This document shows, in pieces, positions 1 through 5,817 of a DNA stretch of 15,171 nucleotides (position 1 is the stretch's first letter; every line of letters starts with the position of its first letter). The notes below the pieces were generated by a model, which was not told the origin of the DNA, made no database searches, and worked only from the letters and a program-made list of their open reading frames with translations. The DNA lies in NCBI GenBank assembly GCA_038249135.1, contig JBBRWO010000045.1:1-15171 (forward strand), in the 5' to 3' direction. The translations under genes were made by a program, and so were the position numbers. This DNA comes from JBBRWO01 sp038249135 (GTDB lineage Bacteria > Actinomycetota > Coriobacteriia > Anaerosomatales > JAAXUF01).

Positions 1-215
1 CCGGCGAAGCCGACAACAATGTTGAGCCCGAGGGCCAACATCACGTACAGGCCGACGAGCGCCATGATGCGCGTCATGAACAACATACCGAAGCCCTCGA
101 ACAGCATCGGCGAGACGATCAACACGACTCCGAGAAGTGCGTACAGCGCGATCTTCATCGGCGTCATCCGGCCGGAGGAAACCTTGGTGCTAACGTCCAT
201 CTTTCCGCCGCCCAT
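1..215 (-). CDS. livM: Branched-chain amino-acid ABC transporter permease LivM, N-terminal part (cut by window edge)
   Basis: Second inner-membrane permease of the Liv/HAAT importer, which pairs with LivH to move leucine, isoleucine, valine or related amino acids across the membrane. Only the first 71 codons are in the window. After a short polar start (about residues 1-20) two hydrophobic stretches are visible, about 21-38 and 46-70, ending in ALGLNIVVGFA, which matches the 'ALGLNLLVG(Y/F)AG' block near the start of LivM proteins. The chosen ATG follows GGAGAAGG by 7 nt and lies 2 nt after the livH stop, as expected for a translationally coupled operon. An in-frame ATG five codons later is possible but has a poorer ribosome site. 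The ATPases livG and livF would be expected further left, outside the window. Confidence 0.85.
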   Translation of the reverse strand, partial: MGGGKMDVSTKVSSGRMTPMKIALYALLGVVLIVSPMLFEGFGMLFMTRIMALVGLYVMLALGLNIVVGFA

Positions 216-217
216 GA

Positions 218-1204
218 CTACACCTTCTCCACAACAGACTCGCCGAGCAGGCCGCCCGGTCTGAAGATCAGGACAAGAATCAGGATCATGAACGCGATGA
301 CGTCCTTGTATCCGGTCGAGAGGAAGCCTGCAGCAAGCGACTCGACGATTCCCAGTACGAATCCTCCGAGCATCGCGCCGCGTAGGTTACCGATACCGCC
401 GAGCACGGCGGCGGTGAATGCCTTCATGCCGGGCAAGAAGCCCATGTTGAAGACGATGGAGCCGTAATACATGCCATAGAACACACCGGCGACGGCACCC
501 AGCGCCGGGCCGATAAAGAACGCCAGCATGATGGCGAGGTTGATGTCGATACCCATGAGGCCGGCGGCTTCGCGATCCTGAGACGTGGCTCGCATCGCCT
601 TACCCATGCGGCTCTTGCTCACGTAGAAGTCGAGTGCGACCATCAGAATGATGGCGGTCGCGACGATGAACACCTTGAGAGCACTGATCTGGACTCCGAA
701 GATAGCGAAAGCCTTCGTCGTGCCCAAGACGCTCGGAAAAGGAATCTGCTTGGAGTCGATCCATAGCAGAACTGCATTCTGAAGGAAGATCGAGACGCCG
801 ACCGCAGAGATGAGCGGGGCGAGACGGGGTGCGTGGCGCAGTGGTCGATACGCGAAACGTTCAATCAGAACGCCAAGCGCTCCCACGGCCATCATTGAGA
901 TGAAGAACACGATCGCGAAGAGACACGCGATTCCGAGCGGTGATCCAATGAAGAACTCGCGAGCCGGTACGAGCCAGCTCATGGACGGGGTCTTCTGGAC
1001 CAGATTCCCGATGAAGGTCTCATTTGTCAAAACGGTGAGAACGCCGAGACCGACGTAGGCACCGAGCATAAAGAGCTCCGAGTGCGCGAAGTTGATCATG
1101 AGCAAGATACCGTAGACGAGCGTATAGCCCAGAGCAATCAGGGCGTACATGCCGCCGAGCGTGATTCCGTTGATGAACTGCTCGATGATGATTTGTGCAG
1201 ACAC
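218..1204 (-). CDS. livH: Branched-chain amino-acid ABC transporter permease LivH
   Basis: Inner-membrane permease of the Liv-type amino-acid importer, partner of LivM and of the binding protein encoded just upstream (livK). The 328-residue product opens with the family block INGITLGGMYALIALGYTLV (residues 12 on), followed by YGILLMINFAHSE. It later carries the usual loop GIDINLAIMLAFFIGPALGA and the C-terminal GNLRGAMLGGFVLGIVESL. Eight or so hydrophobic helices are apparent. An insert of roughly 30 residues after the second helix makes it a little longer than typical LivH (about 290-310). I start it at GTG 1204, because an AGGA lies 9 nt before it and homologues begin just ahead of the INGxTLG block. 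An ATG 14 codons further upstream has no ribosome site. The reading frame ends 2 nt before livM. Confidence 0.93.
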   Translation of the reverse strand: MSAQIIIEQFINGITLGGMYALIALGYTLVYGILLMINFAHSELFMLGAYVGLGVLTVLTNETFIGNLVQKTPSMSWLVPAREFFIGSPLGIACLFAIVFFISMMAVGALGVLIERFAYRPLRHAPRLAPLISAVGVSIFLQNAVLLWIDSKQIPFPSVLGTTKAFAIFGVQISALKVFIVATAIILMVALDFYVSKSRMGKAMRATSQDREAAGLMGIDINLAIMLAFFIGPALGAVAGVFYGMYYGSIVFNMGFLPGMKAFTAAVLGGIGNLRGAMLGGFVLGIVESLAAGFLSTGYKDVIAFMILILVLIFRPGGLLGESVVEKV

Positions 1205-1260
1205 AGCTGTCGTTCCTGTCTTTCGGGGATAGTGCGTGTCTTCCATTTACACAAGGAAAT

Positions 1261-1316
1261 CCGGGTGGACACCGACAAGGTCGATGCCCACCCGGACCGA
1301 GTCCTAGTTACAGGAC
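1261..1316 (-). promoter_or_regulatory. Intercistronic hairpins between livK and livH
   Basis: The 131-nt gap between livK and livH holds two inverted repeats. The larger has arms CCGGGTGG (1261-1268) and CCACCCGG (1288-1295), with an inner CGAC/GTCG stem (1273-1276, 1280-1283) around a 3-nt loop. A smaller one has arms GTCCT (1301-1305) and AGGAC (1312-1316). No clear U-tract follows on the minus strand, so this looks more like an mRNA-stabilising or partial-termination element than a full terminator. Such hairpins behind the binding-protein gene are common in ABC importer operons and let the binding protein be made in excess over the permeases; applying that here is inference. Confidence 0.5.
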
Positions 1317-1335
1317 GGCGGCACGGCGCAGCGGT

Positions 1336-2550
1336 CTACTGACCTGCAGCGGCCTTCGTCGTCCACTTGCCACCCTCGACCACGTACAGGCTGATCGCCT
1401 TGTTCGTGGTATCGCCCTTCGCGTCAAACGCGATGGCGCCGGTGACGCCCTCGGTGCTGGTTGCGGCAACATTGGCGATGATCGCGTCGCGACCGGCCGG
1501 CGTGGTGAGCTGATCGACGCCCTTGTCAGTCGCAGCCTTGAGAATGGCGGCAATGATGACATTGGTCGCGTCGTAGGCATACGCGTCGTAGGCAGCGATC
1601 TCATCGGTCGGGAACATCGCCTTGTAGGCGGTGCTGAATTCCATACCCTTGGGGAGCTTGTCGATCGGGAGCCCGACCGAGGTAGCGAAGTCGCCCTCAG
1701 CGGCAGCGCTGCCAGCCAACTTGATGAACTCGCCGTCGTAGAGACCGTCGCCGCCCATCAGGGGAGCCTTCATTCCGGCTTCCTTGGCCTGCTTGGTGAG
1801 GAGCGCGCCGGCGTTGTAGATGCCGCCGTAGTAGATGACCTCGGGGCTCATGCCCTTCATCTTGGTGACAAGCGCGTTGAAGTCCGTGTCCTTGTCGGAG
1901 GTCTTGGCGGTGCCAAGAACCTTGCCGCCGTTGGCAGCGAACTGCTTGGCGAACTCGGCAGCGAGACCTTCACCGTAAGGGGTGGAGTCGTCGATGACGT
2001 AGGCCGTCTTGAAGCCCAGGAGCTTGGTCGCGTAGTCGGCGGCCGCAGGACCCTGAACCGCGTCGGTGGTGCAGACGCGGAAGACGTTGGCGAGACCCTG
2101 CTGGGTCAGTGCCGGGTTGGTCGACGCCGGGGAGATCATGACGATCTTCTTGTCGGAGTAGACCTTCGAAGCGGGAATCGAGACACCGGAGTTCAGGTGG
2201 CCCATGACGCCGAGCAGATTGGCGTCGGACGCGAAGGTGTTGGCCACGGTAACGCCCGTCTTGGGGTCGCCCTGGTCGTCACCATCGACGGCTTTGAACA
2301 TAACGCCGGCGGCCTTGGCCTCTGCAGACTTGTTGGCCTGGTCGATCGCGAGAGCCGCGCCGCGCTTCATGCCCTGACCAAGCGCCACAGCGCCGGCGGT
2401 CAGCGGTGCGCCGACGCCGATCGTGAACGTCTTGGCCTCGGTGGTGCCAGTGCCAGAATCCGTGGCCGCAGGCTTGCTGCAGCCGGTCGCTATCATCGAC
2501 AGCGCAACAAACGCTGCGACGACGGCAAGCGCTTTCTTGCTCACCTTCAT
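1336..2550 (-). CDS. livK: Branched-chain amino-acid ABC transporter substrate-binding lipoprotein (LivK-like)
   Basis: Extracytoplasmic receptor that delivers branched-chain (or related) amino acids to the LivHM permeases. The 404-residue product starts with a lipoprotein signal peptide: basic MKVSKK, a hydrophobic core, then a lipobox-like IATGC with the modified cysteine at residue 24, followed by a Ser/Thr/Gly/Ala linker to about residue 40. The remainder is a type I periplasmic-binding fold: FTIGVGAPLTAGAVALGQGM at the first lobe, a 'GHLNSGVSIPAS' block and 'MISPASTNPALTQQG', all standard for LivJ/LivK receptors. ATG 2550 is preceded by AGGGAGG at 4 nt. It is the first gene of the operon, followed by a hairpin and then livH and livM. 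Substrate specificity cannot be read from the sequence; amides or aromatic amino acids are possible. Confidence 0.92.
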   Translation of the reverse strand: MKVSKKALAVVAAFVALSMIATGCSKPAATDSGTGTTEAKTFTIGVGAPLTAGAVALGQGMKRGAALAIDQANKSAEAKAAGVMFKAVDGDDQGDPKTGVTVANTFASDANLLGVMGHLNSGVSIPASKVYSDKKIVMISPASTNPALTQQGLANVFRVCTTDAVQGPAAADYATKLLGFKTAYVIDDSTPYGEGLAAEFAKQFAANGGKVLGTAKTSDKDTDFNALVTKMKGMSPEVIYYGGIYNAGALLTKQAKEAGMKAPLMGGDGLYDGEFIKLAGSAAAEGDFATSVGLPIDKLPKGMEFSTAYKAMFPTDEIAAYDAYAYDATNVIIAAILKAATDKGVDQLTTPAGRDAIIANVAATSTEGVTGAIAFDAKGDTTNKAISLYVVEGGKWTTKAAAGQ

Positions 2551-2778
2551 AGTGCCTCCCTTTGTCCCATGACGCTATCACCTTGCGAATACCCTGCGCC
2601 CACCTCGAATCGAGATGTCACAGAGTCCACGGCCATCCCGCCGCAGGATTCTCGGAGTGTATCAGAAGGGCCCCGTATGCAACAGAATTCGGGGCCCTCA
2701 TGCGGGACTGTGTTTCCGCTCGTTTCCGATATGTTTCCGGGAGTGCATAACCGGGCTATCGGCTAGCACTGAGATGCA
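2551..2778. other. Intergenic region upstream of livK (228 bp)
   Basis: This gap separates the end of the cysK-rrf2 operon from livK, both on the minus strand. It should hold the terminator of the first and the promoter of the second. A strong hairpin is visible at 2667-2698 (listed separately) and a small palindrome, CTCGA-A-TCGAG, at 2604-2614, about 55 nt upstream of the livK start, where an operator could sit. No convincing -35/-10 pair could be assigned. The short open frames that cross this region have no ribosome site and no recognisable product. Confidence 0.4.
2667..2698 (-). terminator. Terminator-like hairpin after the cysK-rrf2 operon
   Basis: Perfect 9-bp inverted repeat, AGGGCCCCG (2667-2675) and CGGGGCCCT (2690-2698), with a 14-nt loop. 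It lies 80 nt past the rrf2 stop on the minus strand and ahead of livK. The minus-strand sequence after the stem starts TCTGAT, only weakly U-rich, so termination efficiency is uncertain. Confidence 0.5.
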
Positions 2779-3195
2779 TCAGATCCAGTACATCGTCACG
2801 GCTGCTCCATCGAGGTCACGCTGCTGGTCAGCGAGCTGCGCGATGGTGGTTGCGCCGAGGAAGCTCGCGAGTACGTCTGACGCGTGCGACCAGAGGGCCG
2901 ACGTGGCGGAGTCGGTCACACGCGGGACGTCGAGCACCTCGCCCTGGAGAGCGGTAACCACATCAAGCACGGTGATCTCGGCGGCGGGGAACGCCAAGGC
3001 GCACCCGCCGGTTGCACCGCGTCGGCAGCGCACCAGACCGTAGCGCGCAAGACGGGTGACCTGCTGTTCGACGAACCGTCGGGGCAAGCCGAGCCGGTCA
3101 GCGAGATCACCGGCAGCGACATACTCATCGTCCGGCTGCAGCGCGAGCAGCACGATCGCTCGGAGTGCGTAGTCGAGGCTCTGGGGGACCCTCAT
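2779..3195 (-). CDS. Rrf2-family transcriptional regulator, CymR-like, in operon with cysK
   Basis: DNA-binding regulator of 138 residues, the usual Rrf2 length. It begins MRVPQSLDYALRAIVLLA, the standard Rrf2 first helix, followed by a winged helix-turn-helix (about residues 24-60: VAAGDLADRLGLPRRFVEQQ). The wing RRGATGGCALAFPAAEITVL corresponds to the family's GxGGGYxLA...EIT block. The three clustered cysteines that hold the Fe-S cluster in IscR (near residues 90-105) are absent. The only cysteines are C57 and C65, both at the wing, C65 standing where an aromatic residue is normal. The start ATG is 2 nt past the cysK stop, so the two genes are almost certainly cotranscribed and coupled. 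In Bacillus subtilis the Rrf2 protein CymR binds CysK and represses sulfur-assimilation genes; the gene pairing suggests the same role here, but that is inference. Confidence 0.9.
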   Translation of the reverse strand: MRVPQSLDYALRAIVLLALQPDDEYVAAGDLADRLGLPRRFVEQQVTRLARYGLVRCRRGATGGCALAFPAAEITVLDVVTALQGEVLDVPRVTDSATSALWSHASDVLASFLGATTIAQLADQQRDLDGAAVTMYWI

Positions 3196-3197
3196 GA

Positions 3198-4154
3198 CTA
3201 GCCCAGCTCTTCCCAGAGTTTGGTGGTCAGGTACCGCTCGCCAGTTGACGGCGCCACCGTGACTATTACCTTGCCCGCGGACTCGGGACGCTCGGCGATC
3301 CGGAGTGCAGCTGCGACGTTGGCACCCGACGAGATGCCGACGAGGAGCCCTTCTTCGGCAGCGAGGCGGCGAGCGATGGCGATGGCCTCGTCGCCGGTGA
3401 CGCGCTCGACCGCGTCCAACACGTCGAGATCGAGTGCCTTGGGGATGAAGTTCGCTCCGATACCCTGGATGAGATGGGGTCCCGGTGTGAGCTCCTCGCC
3501 GGCACGGGTCTGCGTAATGATCGGGGATTCCGCTGGCTCGACTGCGATAGCGAGAGCGTTCGGAAAGCGCTCCTTGAGGTAGCGACCGGCGCCGGAAATC
3601 GTGCCACCCGTACCAACGCCGGCAACGAACGCGCCCAGATCGAGCTCACCGAGAGCAGCCTCGATTTCAGGTCCGGTGGTCTCATAATGCGATCGCGGGT
3701 TCGCAGGGTTGTCGAACTGCCCGGCTACCCAGGCGTTGGGGGTGGTCTCGGCGAGCTCTGCAGCCGCGTCGAGAGCGCCCTTCATACCCTTCGACTTATC
3801 GGTGAGCACGAGCTCCGCACCGTACGCCTTGAGGAGCTTGCGCCGCTCGATGGACATCGACTCGGGCATGGTCAGAATCACTCGGTAGCCGCGCGATGCG
3901 CCGAGCATCGCCAGTGCGATGCCGGTGTTGCCACTGGTCGGCTCGACGATGACGGACACACCGCGGGTAATGACGCCACGGGCCTCGGCGTCGTCCAGCA
4001 TCCCCAAGGCGATGCGGTCTTTGACCGAACCGCCGGGGTTGCGGGACTCAAGCTTCACGGCGATCACGCCGGGAAGACCGGCGCTGATGGCGTTGAGATA
4101 GACGAGGGGTGTGCTGCCGATGGTTTCGTCGACGTGCTGGACTATGGCGGTCAT
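3198..4154 (-). CDS. cysK: Cysteine synthase (O-acetylserine sulfhydrylase), PLP-dependent
   Basis: Catalyses O-acetyl-L-serine + sulfide to L-cysteine + acetate in the cytoplasm, the last step of cysteine synthesis. The 318-residue product has the family's usual length and all its landmarks: the PLP lysine K45 in GGSVKDR, the substrate loop TSGNTG (73-78), the phosphate-binding GTGGT (181-185), and SSGAN (276-280) near the PLP pyridine nitrogen. It opens with the typical IGSTPLVYL. I chose ATG 4154 because GGGAGGAA lies 4 nt upstream; an ATG 12 codons earlier has no ribosome site and adds sequence unlike the family. An Rrf2 regulator gene follows 2 nt after the stop. O-phosphoserine or cystathionine-beta-synthase-like use cannot be excluded by sequence alone, but the short single-domain form favours CysK. 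Confidence 0.95.
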   Translation of the reverse strand: MTAIVQHVDETIGSTPLVYLNAISAGLPGVIAVKLESRNPGGSVKDRIALGMLDDAEARGVITRGVSVIVEPTSGNTGIALAMLGASRGYRVILTMPESMSIERRKLLKAYGAELVLTDKSKGMKGALDAAAELAETTPNAWVAGQFDNPANPRSHYETTGPEIEAALGELDLGAFVAGVGTGGTISGAGRYLKERFPNALAIAVEPAESPIITQTRAGEELTPGPHLIQGIGANFIPKALDLDVLDAVERVTGDEAIAIARRLAAEEGLLVGISSGANVAAALRIAERPESAGKVIVTVAPSTGERYLTTKLWEELG

Positions 4155-4230
4155 GGGGTTCCTCCCAAAGGGTCTGATTTCGCTGACCACCTGATGGTAG
4201 ACCCCTTGGCGGCGGGGCGGAAGAGGGTTA

Positions 4231-4269
4231 AGCGCACGCTTCGTATGCGCTATGTGCGCTATTACTCAA
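4231..4269 (-). promoter_or_regulatory. Candidate cysK promoter with repeat operator
   Basis: About 80-110 nt upstream of cysK there are two tandem copies of TGCGCTAT (4246-4253 and 4255-4262; 9-bp period). The first also forms a perfect inverted repeat with AGCGCA (4231-4236) pairing with TGCGCT (4246-4251). On the minus strand a TTGAGT (4269-4264) lies 16 nt ahead of CATACG (4247-4242), a weak -35/-10 pair overlapping the repeats. The arrangement suits an operator for the Rrf2 regulator of the same operon; this is inference from position. Confidence 0.4.
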
Positions 4270-4375
4270 GGGCGGCGCCCCCGTCGGGCATTGCTCGCCG
4301 CGCGTGCTGGTCGGCGGAGGCCGGATTCCGCTACGCTGCTACCATCGACGAGACGACGGCGGAAGGAGGACGGCG

Positions 4376-4600
4376 ATGAGTCTGGTGTTCTGGGCGTGGG
4401 TCTCGCTCGCCGTGATCTTCGCGCTCGCCGAGTCCGTGAACGGTGGACTGCTGGTCCTGCCGTGGGCCTTTGGCGCCGGGGCCGCAGCCGTGCTCGAGGC
4501 TCTCGGTGCGCCGATGTCGTGGCAGTGGCTCACGTTCTTGGCGTTGTCATCGGTGCTCTTGGTCGCGGGCCAGCGGCTTATCGTCCAGCGGCGCAAGTAG
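4376..4600 (+). CDS. Small membrane protein resembling the membrane half of NfeD
   Basis: A 74-residue protein started at ATG 4376, which follows GGAGG at 6 nt; an upstream ATG in the same frame has no such site. It has hydrophobic stretches at about residues 3-17, 25-43 and 49-66, then ends in a basic QRLIVQRRK. The pattern of an N-terminal helix with an acidic residue (FALAESVNGG), then a short hairpin of helices and a final helix followed by basic residues, resembles the membrane region of the short NfeD (YbbK-type) proteins, which tune the membrane association of flotillin-like proteins. The C-terminal OB-fold domain of NfeD is missing: the frame stops and a convergent gene ends 41 nt later. 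No flotillin or other partner is in view. Assignment is by pattern only and is tentative. Confidence 0.6.
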   Translation: MSLVFWAWVSLAVIFALAESVNGGLLVLPWAFGAGAAAVLEALGAPMSWQWLTFLALSSVLLVAGQRLIVQRRK

Positions 4601-4641
4601 CGTCGCAGGCAAGGCTCACGACTTGGGCTCAGTGAATGGCC

Positions 4642-5328
4642 CTAGGCCGTGTAGCGACCCAGTGGAACCGAGACCAGCACCAGACCGTCTCGGAGGGTCA
4701 CGGGGAAGGTGGCGACGTCGGCGTTGGGGTGGTCGGTGGCGCCGGTGCGCACGTCATAGCGCCAGCCGTGCCAGGGACACATGACCTCATAGCCGTCCAT
4801 GAAGCCGTCTGCGAGCGGGGCGAAAGCGTGTCGGCAGACGTTGGAGAGTGCGAACACCTCGTCGCCCACACGCGCGATGGCGATGTCGCGCTTGCCGATC
4901 TTGGTGTGGCGGATACTGCTCGGAGCCAAGTCCGCCAGTCGCATGACCGGGACCTCGACGATCGTGCCCGGCTCGACGTCCTCGACCACGCCGATCAGGT
5001 CGGCGCCGTCCTCGACGTGCTCGGCGATGAACAGGCCGCACCAGCACTTGTCGATGGCGGCGAACTGGTCGGAGAAGAACGGGATGCACGGGCAGACGAT
5101 CTTGAGGTCTTCCTTGGGATCGCCGCTGCGGATGCGGCACGGGCAGTAGACGTCGCCGTCGCGCTCGAGAATCTCGAGCTCGGCGGCGAGCACCTCGTCG
5201 ACGAACTCGGTCTCGGTGTTGAACTTGTAGCCGAGTCGCTCGGCGAAGGGGCCCATGTAGGTCTTGAGGTCCTCTGCGGTCGTGCCAGAACCGAACATAC
5301 GGCGTGGCGGTCGCTTCTCGTCGGTCAT
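4642..5328 (-). CDS. Ferredoxin:thioredoxin reductase catalytic domain fused to a Rieske [2Fe-2S] domain
   Basis: Two redox domains in one uninterrupted 228-residue frame. Residues about 20-120 match the catalytic (beta) chain of ferredoxin:thioredoxin reductase: C62-P-C64, C79-P-C81 and C95-W-C97-GLF give all six cysteines. By analogy with the plant and cyanobacterial enzyme, C62, C79, C81 and C95 would hold a [4Fe-4S] cluster and C64/C97 the active disulfide. Residues about 125-226 form a Rieske domain with C165-x-H167 and C184-x2-H187 (VCRHAFAPLADG, CPWHGWRYD). The extra disulfide cysteines of the cytochrome bc1 type are lacking, so it is the soluble ferredoxin type. The expected job is one-electron transfer through the Rieske centre to the FTR site to reduce a protein disulfide. 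The gene starts 10 nt after a glutaredoxin-like gene, its likely substrate or partner, and AGAGG precedes the ATG by 7 nt. The domain calls are firm; the electron route is inference. Confidence 0.9.
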   Translation of the reverse strand: MTDEKRPPRRMFGSGTTAEDLKTYMGPFAERLGYKFNTETEFVDEVLAAELEILERDGDVYCPCRIRSGDPKEDLKIVCPCIPFFSDQFAAIDKCWCGLFIAEHVEDGADLIGVVEDVEPGTIVEVPVMRLADLAPSSIRHTKIGKRDIAIARVGDEVFALSNVCRHAFAPLADGFMDGYEVMCPWHGWRYDVRTGATDHPNADVATFPVTLRDGLVLVSVPLGRYTA

Positions 5329-5338
5329 CGATGCGCCT

Positions 5339-5584
5339 CTACAGACCGAGAAGCTGGTTCATGCGGCTCTTGTTGAAGCCGACAACGACTTCCTCGCCGA
5401 CCACCAGGACGGGAAACGACTTGCCGCCTGACAGCTTGACGACCTCGTCGACGGTCGCGGTCTTCTCGTCGCCCTCGAGCGTGTCGACCTCGATCATTGT
5501 GTACTCGACCTCGTGCTCATCGAGGTACTTCTTGGTCATGCGGCAGTAGGGGCACGTCGAGAGTGCGTACAGATGCGTTGCCAT
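5339..5584 (-). CDS. Glutaredoxin-like thiol-disulfide oxidoreductase (CPYC)
   Basis: Small cytoplasmic redox protein of 81 residues with a thioredoxin fold. The active site is C11-P-Y-C14 in LYALSTCPYCRMTKKYL, the cis-proline sits in KSFPVLVVG, and the C-terminal block is VVGFNKSRMNQLLG. Length and motifs fit the glutaredoxin/NrdH-like group. Start ATG 5584 is supported by AAGGAG 5 nt upstream; the frame stays open for 42 more codons but without a ribosome site. It is the first gene of a two-gene operon with the FTR-Rieske fusion, so it is probably reduced by that protein (ferredoxin-linked) rather than by glutathione, which anaerobic Gram-positives generally lack. Whether it serves ribonucleotide reductase, as NrdH does, or other targets cannot be told. 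Confidence 0.9.
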   Translation of the reverse strand: MATHLYALSTCPYCRMTKKYLDEHEVEYTMIEVDTLEGDEKTATVDEVVKLSGGKSFPVLVVGEEVVVGFNKSRMNQLLGL

Positions 5585-5817
5585 GAAGGCTCCTTGGTGC
5601 CGGGTGTCTGTGCCGATTGCGGCGGCGACACGATACTTCACGGGCTGCGCTCGCACGCCCCGGTGATGTCTTGTGATGGAGTATTCCCATCGGAGGTCGT
5701 TTTCGCCCATGCGTGTGCCGGCAGTTCACATCATGTATGAATGCAGCTCGTGTGGGTATCCACTCAAGTGGTGCGTTGCATGGGGATGACGCGCGACAAC
5801 CTAAGGGGCGGCCAGCT
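5585..5817. promoter_or_regulatory. Divergent promoter region between the glutaredoxin operon and the octaheme cytochrome
   Basis: This 233-bp gap carries the promoters of two divergent transcripts. Two imperfect palindromes stand out: GATGGAGTATTCCCATC (5675-5691) and TTCACATCATGTATGAA (5725-5741). The second lies about 80 nt ahead of the cytochrome start and its TTCA...TGAA arms are spaced as in many dimeric regulator sites. I could not assign reliable -35/-10 elements. Open frames crossing this stretch are antisense or lack ribosome sites. Confidence 0.4.

Noticed and set aside
1195..2766. A 523-codon open frame on the plus strand across livK
   Set aside because: It is antisense to a clear LivK protein with signal peptide and a strong ribosome site; the long frame comes from high GC codon use. 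Its translation has no recognisable domain.
2562..3043. Short plus-strand frames in the gap upstream of livK
   Set aside because: No ribosome site or family; the longer one runs into the antisense of the Rrf2 gene, and the gap is explained by a terminator hairpin and promoter space.
2779..3195. IscR, the Fe-S-cluster-sensing Rrf2 regulator
   Set aside because: The three cluster cysteines after the DNA-binding domain are missing and no isc or suf genes are adjacent; cysK is.
4601..4641. Terminator between the convergent NfeD-like and FTR-Rieske genes
   Set aside because: Only 4-bp arms could be found and no T-run on either strand; not enough to call.
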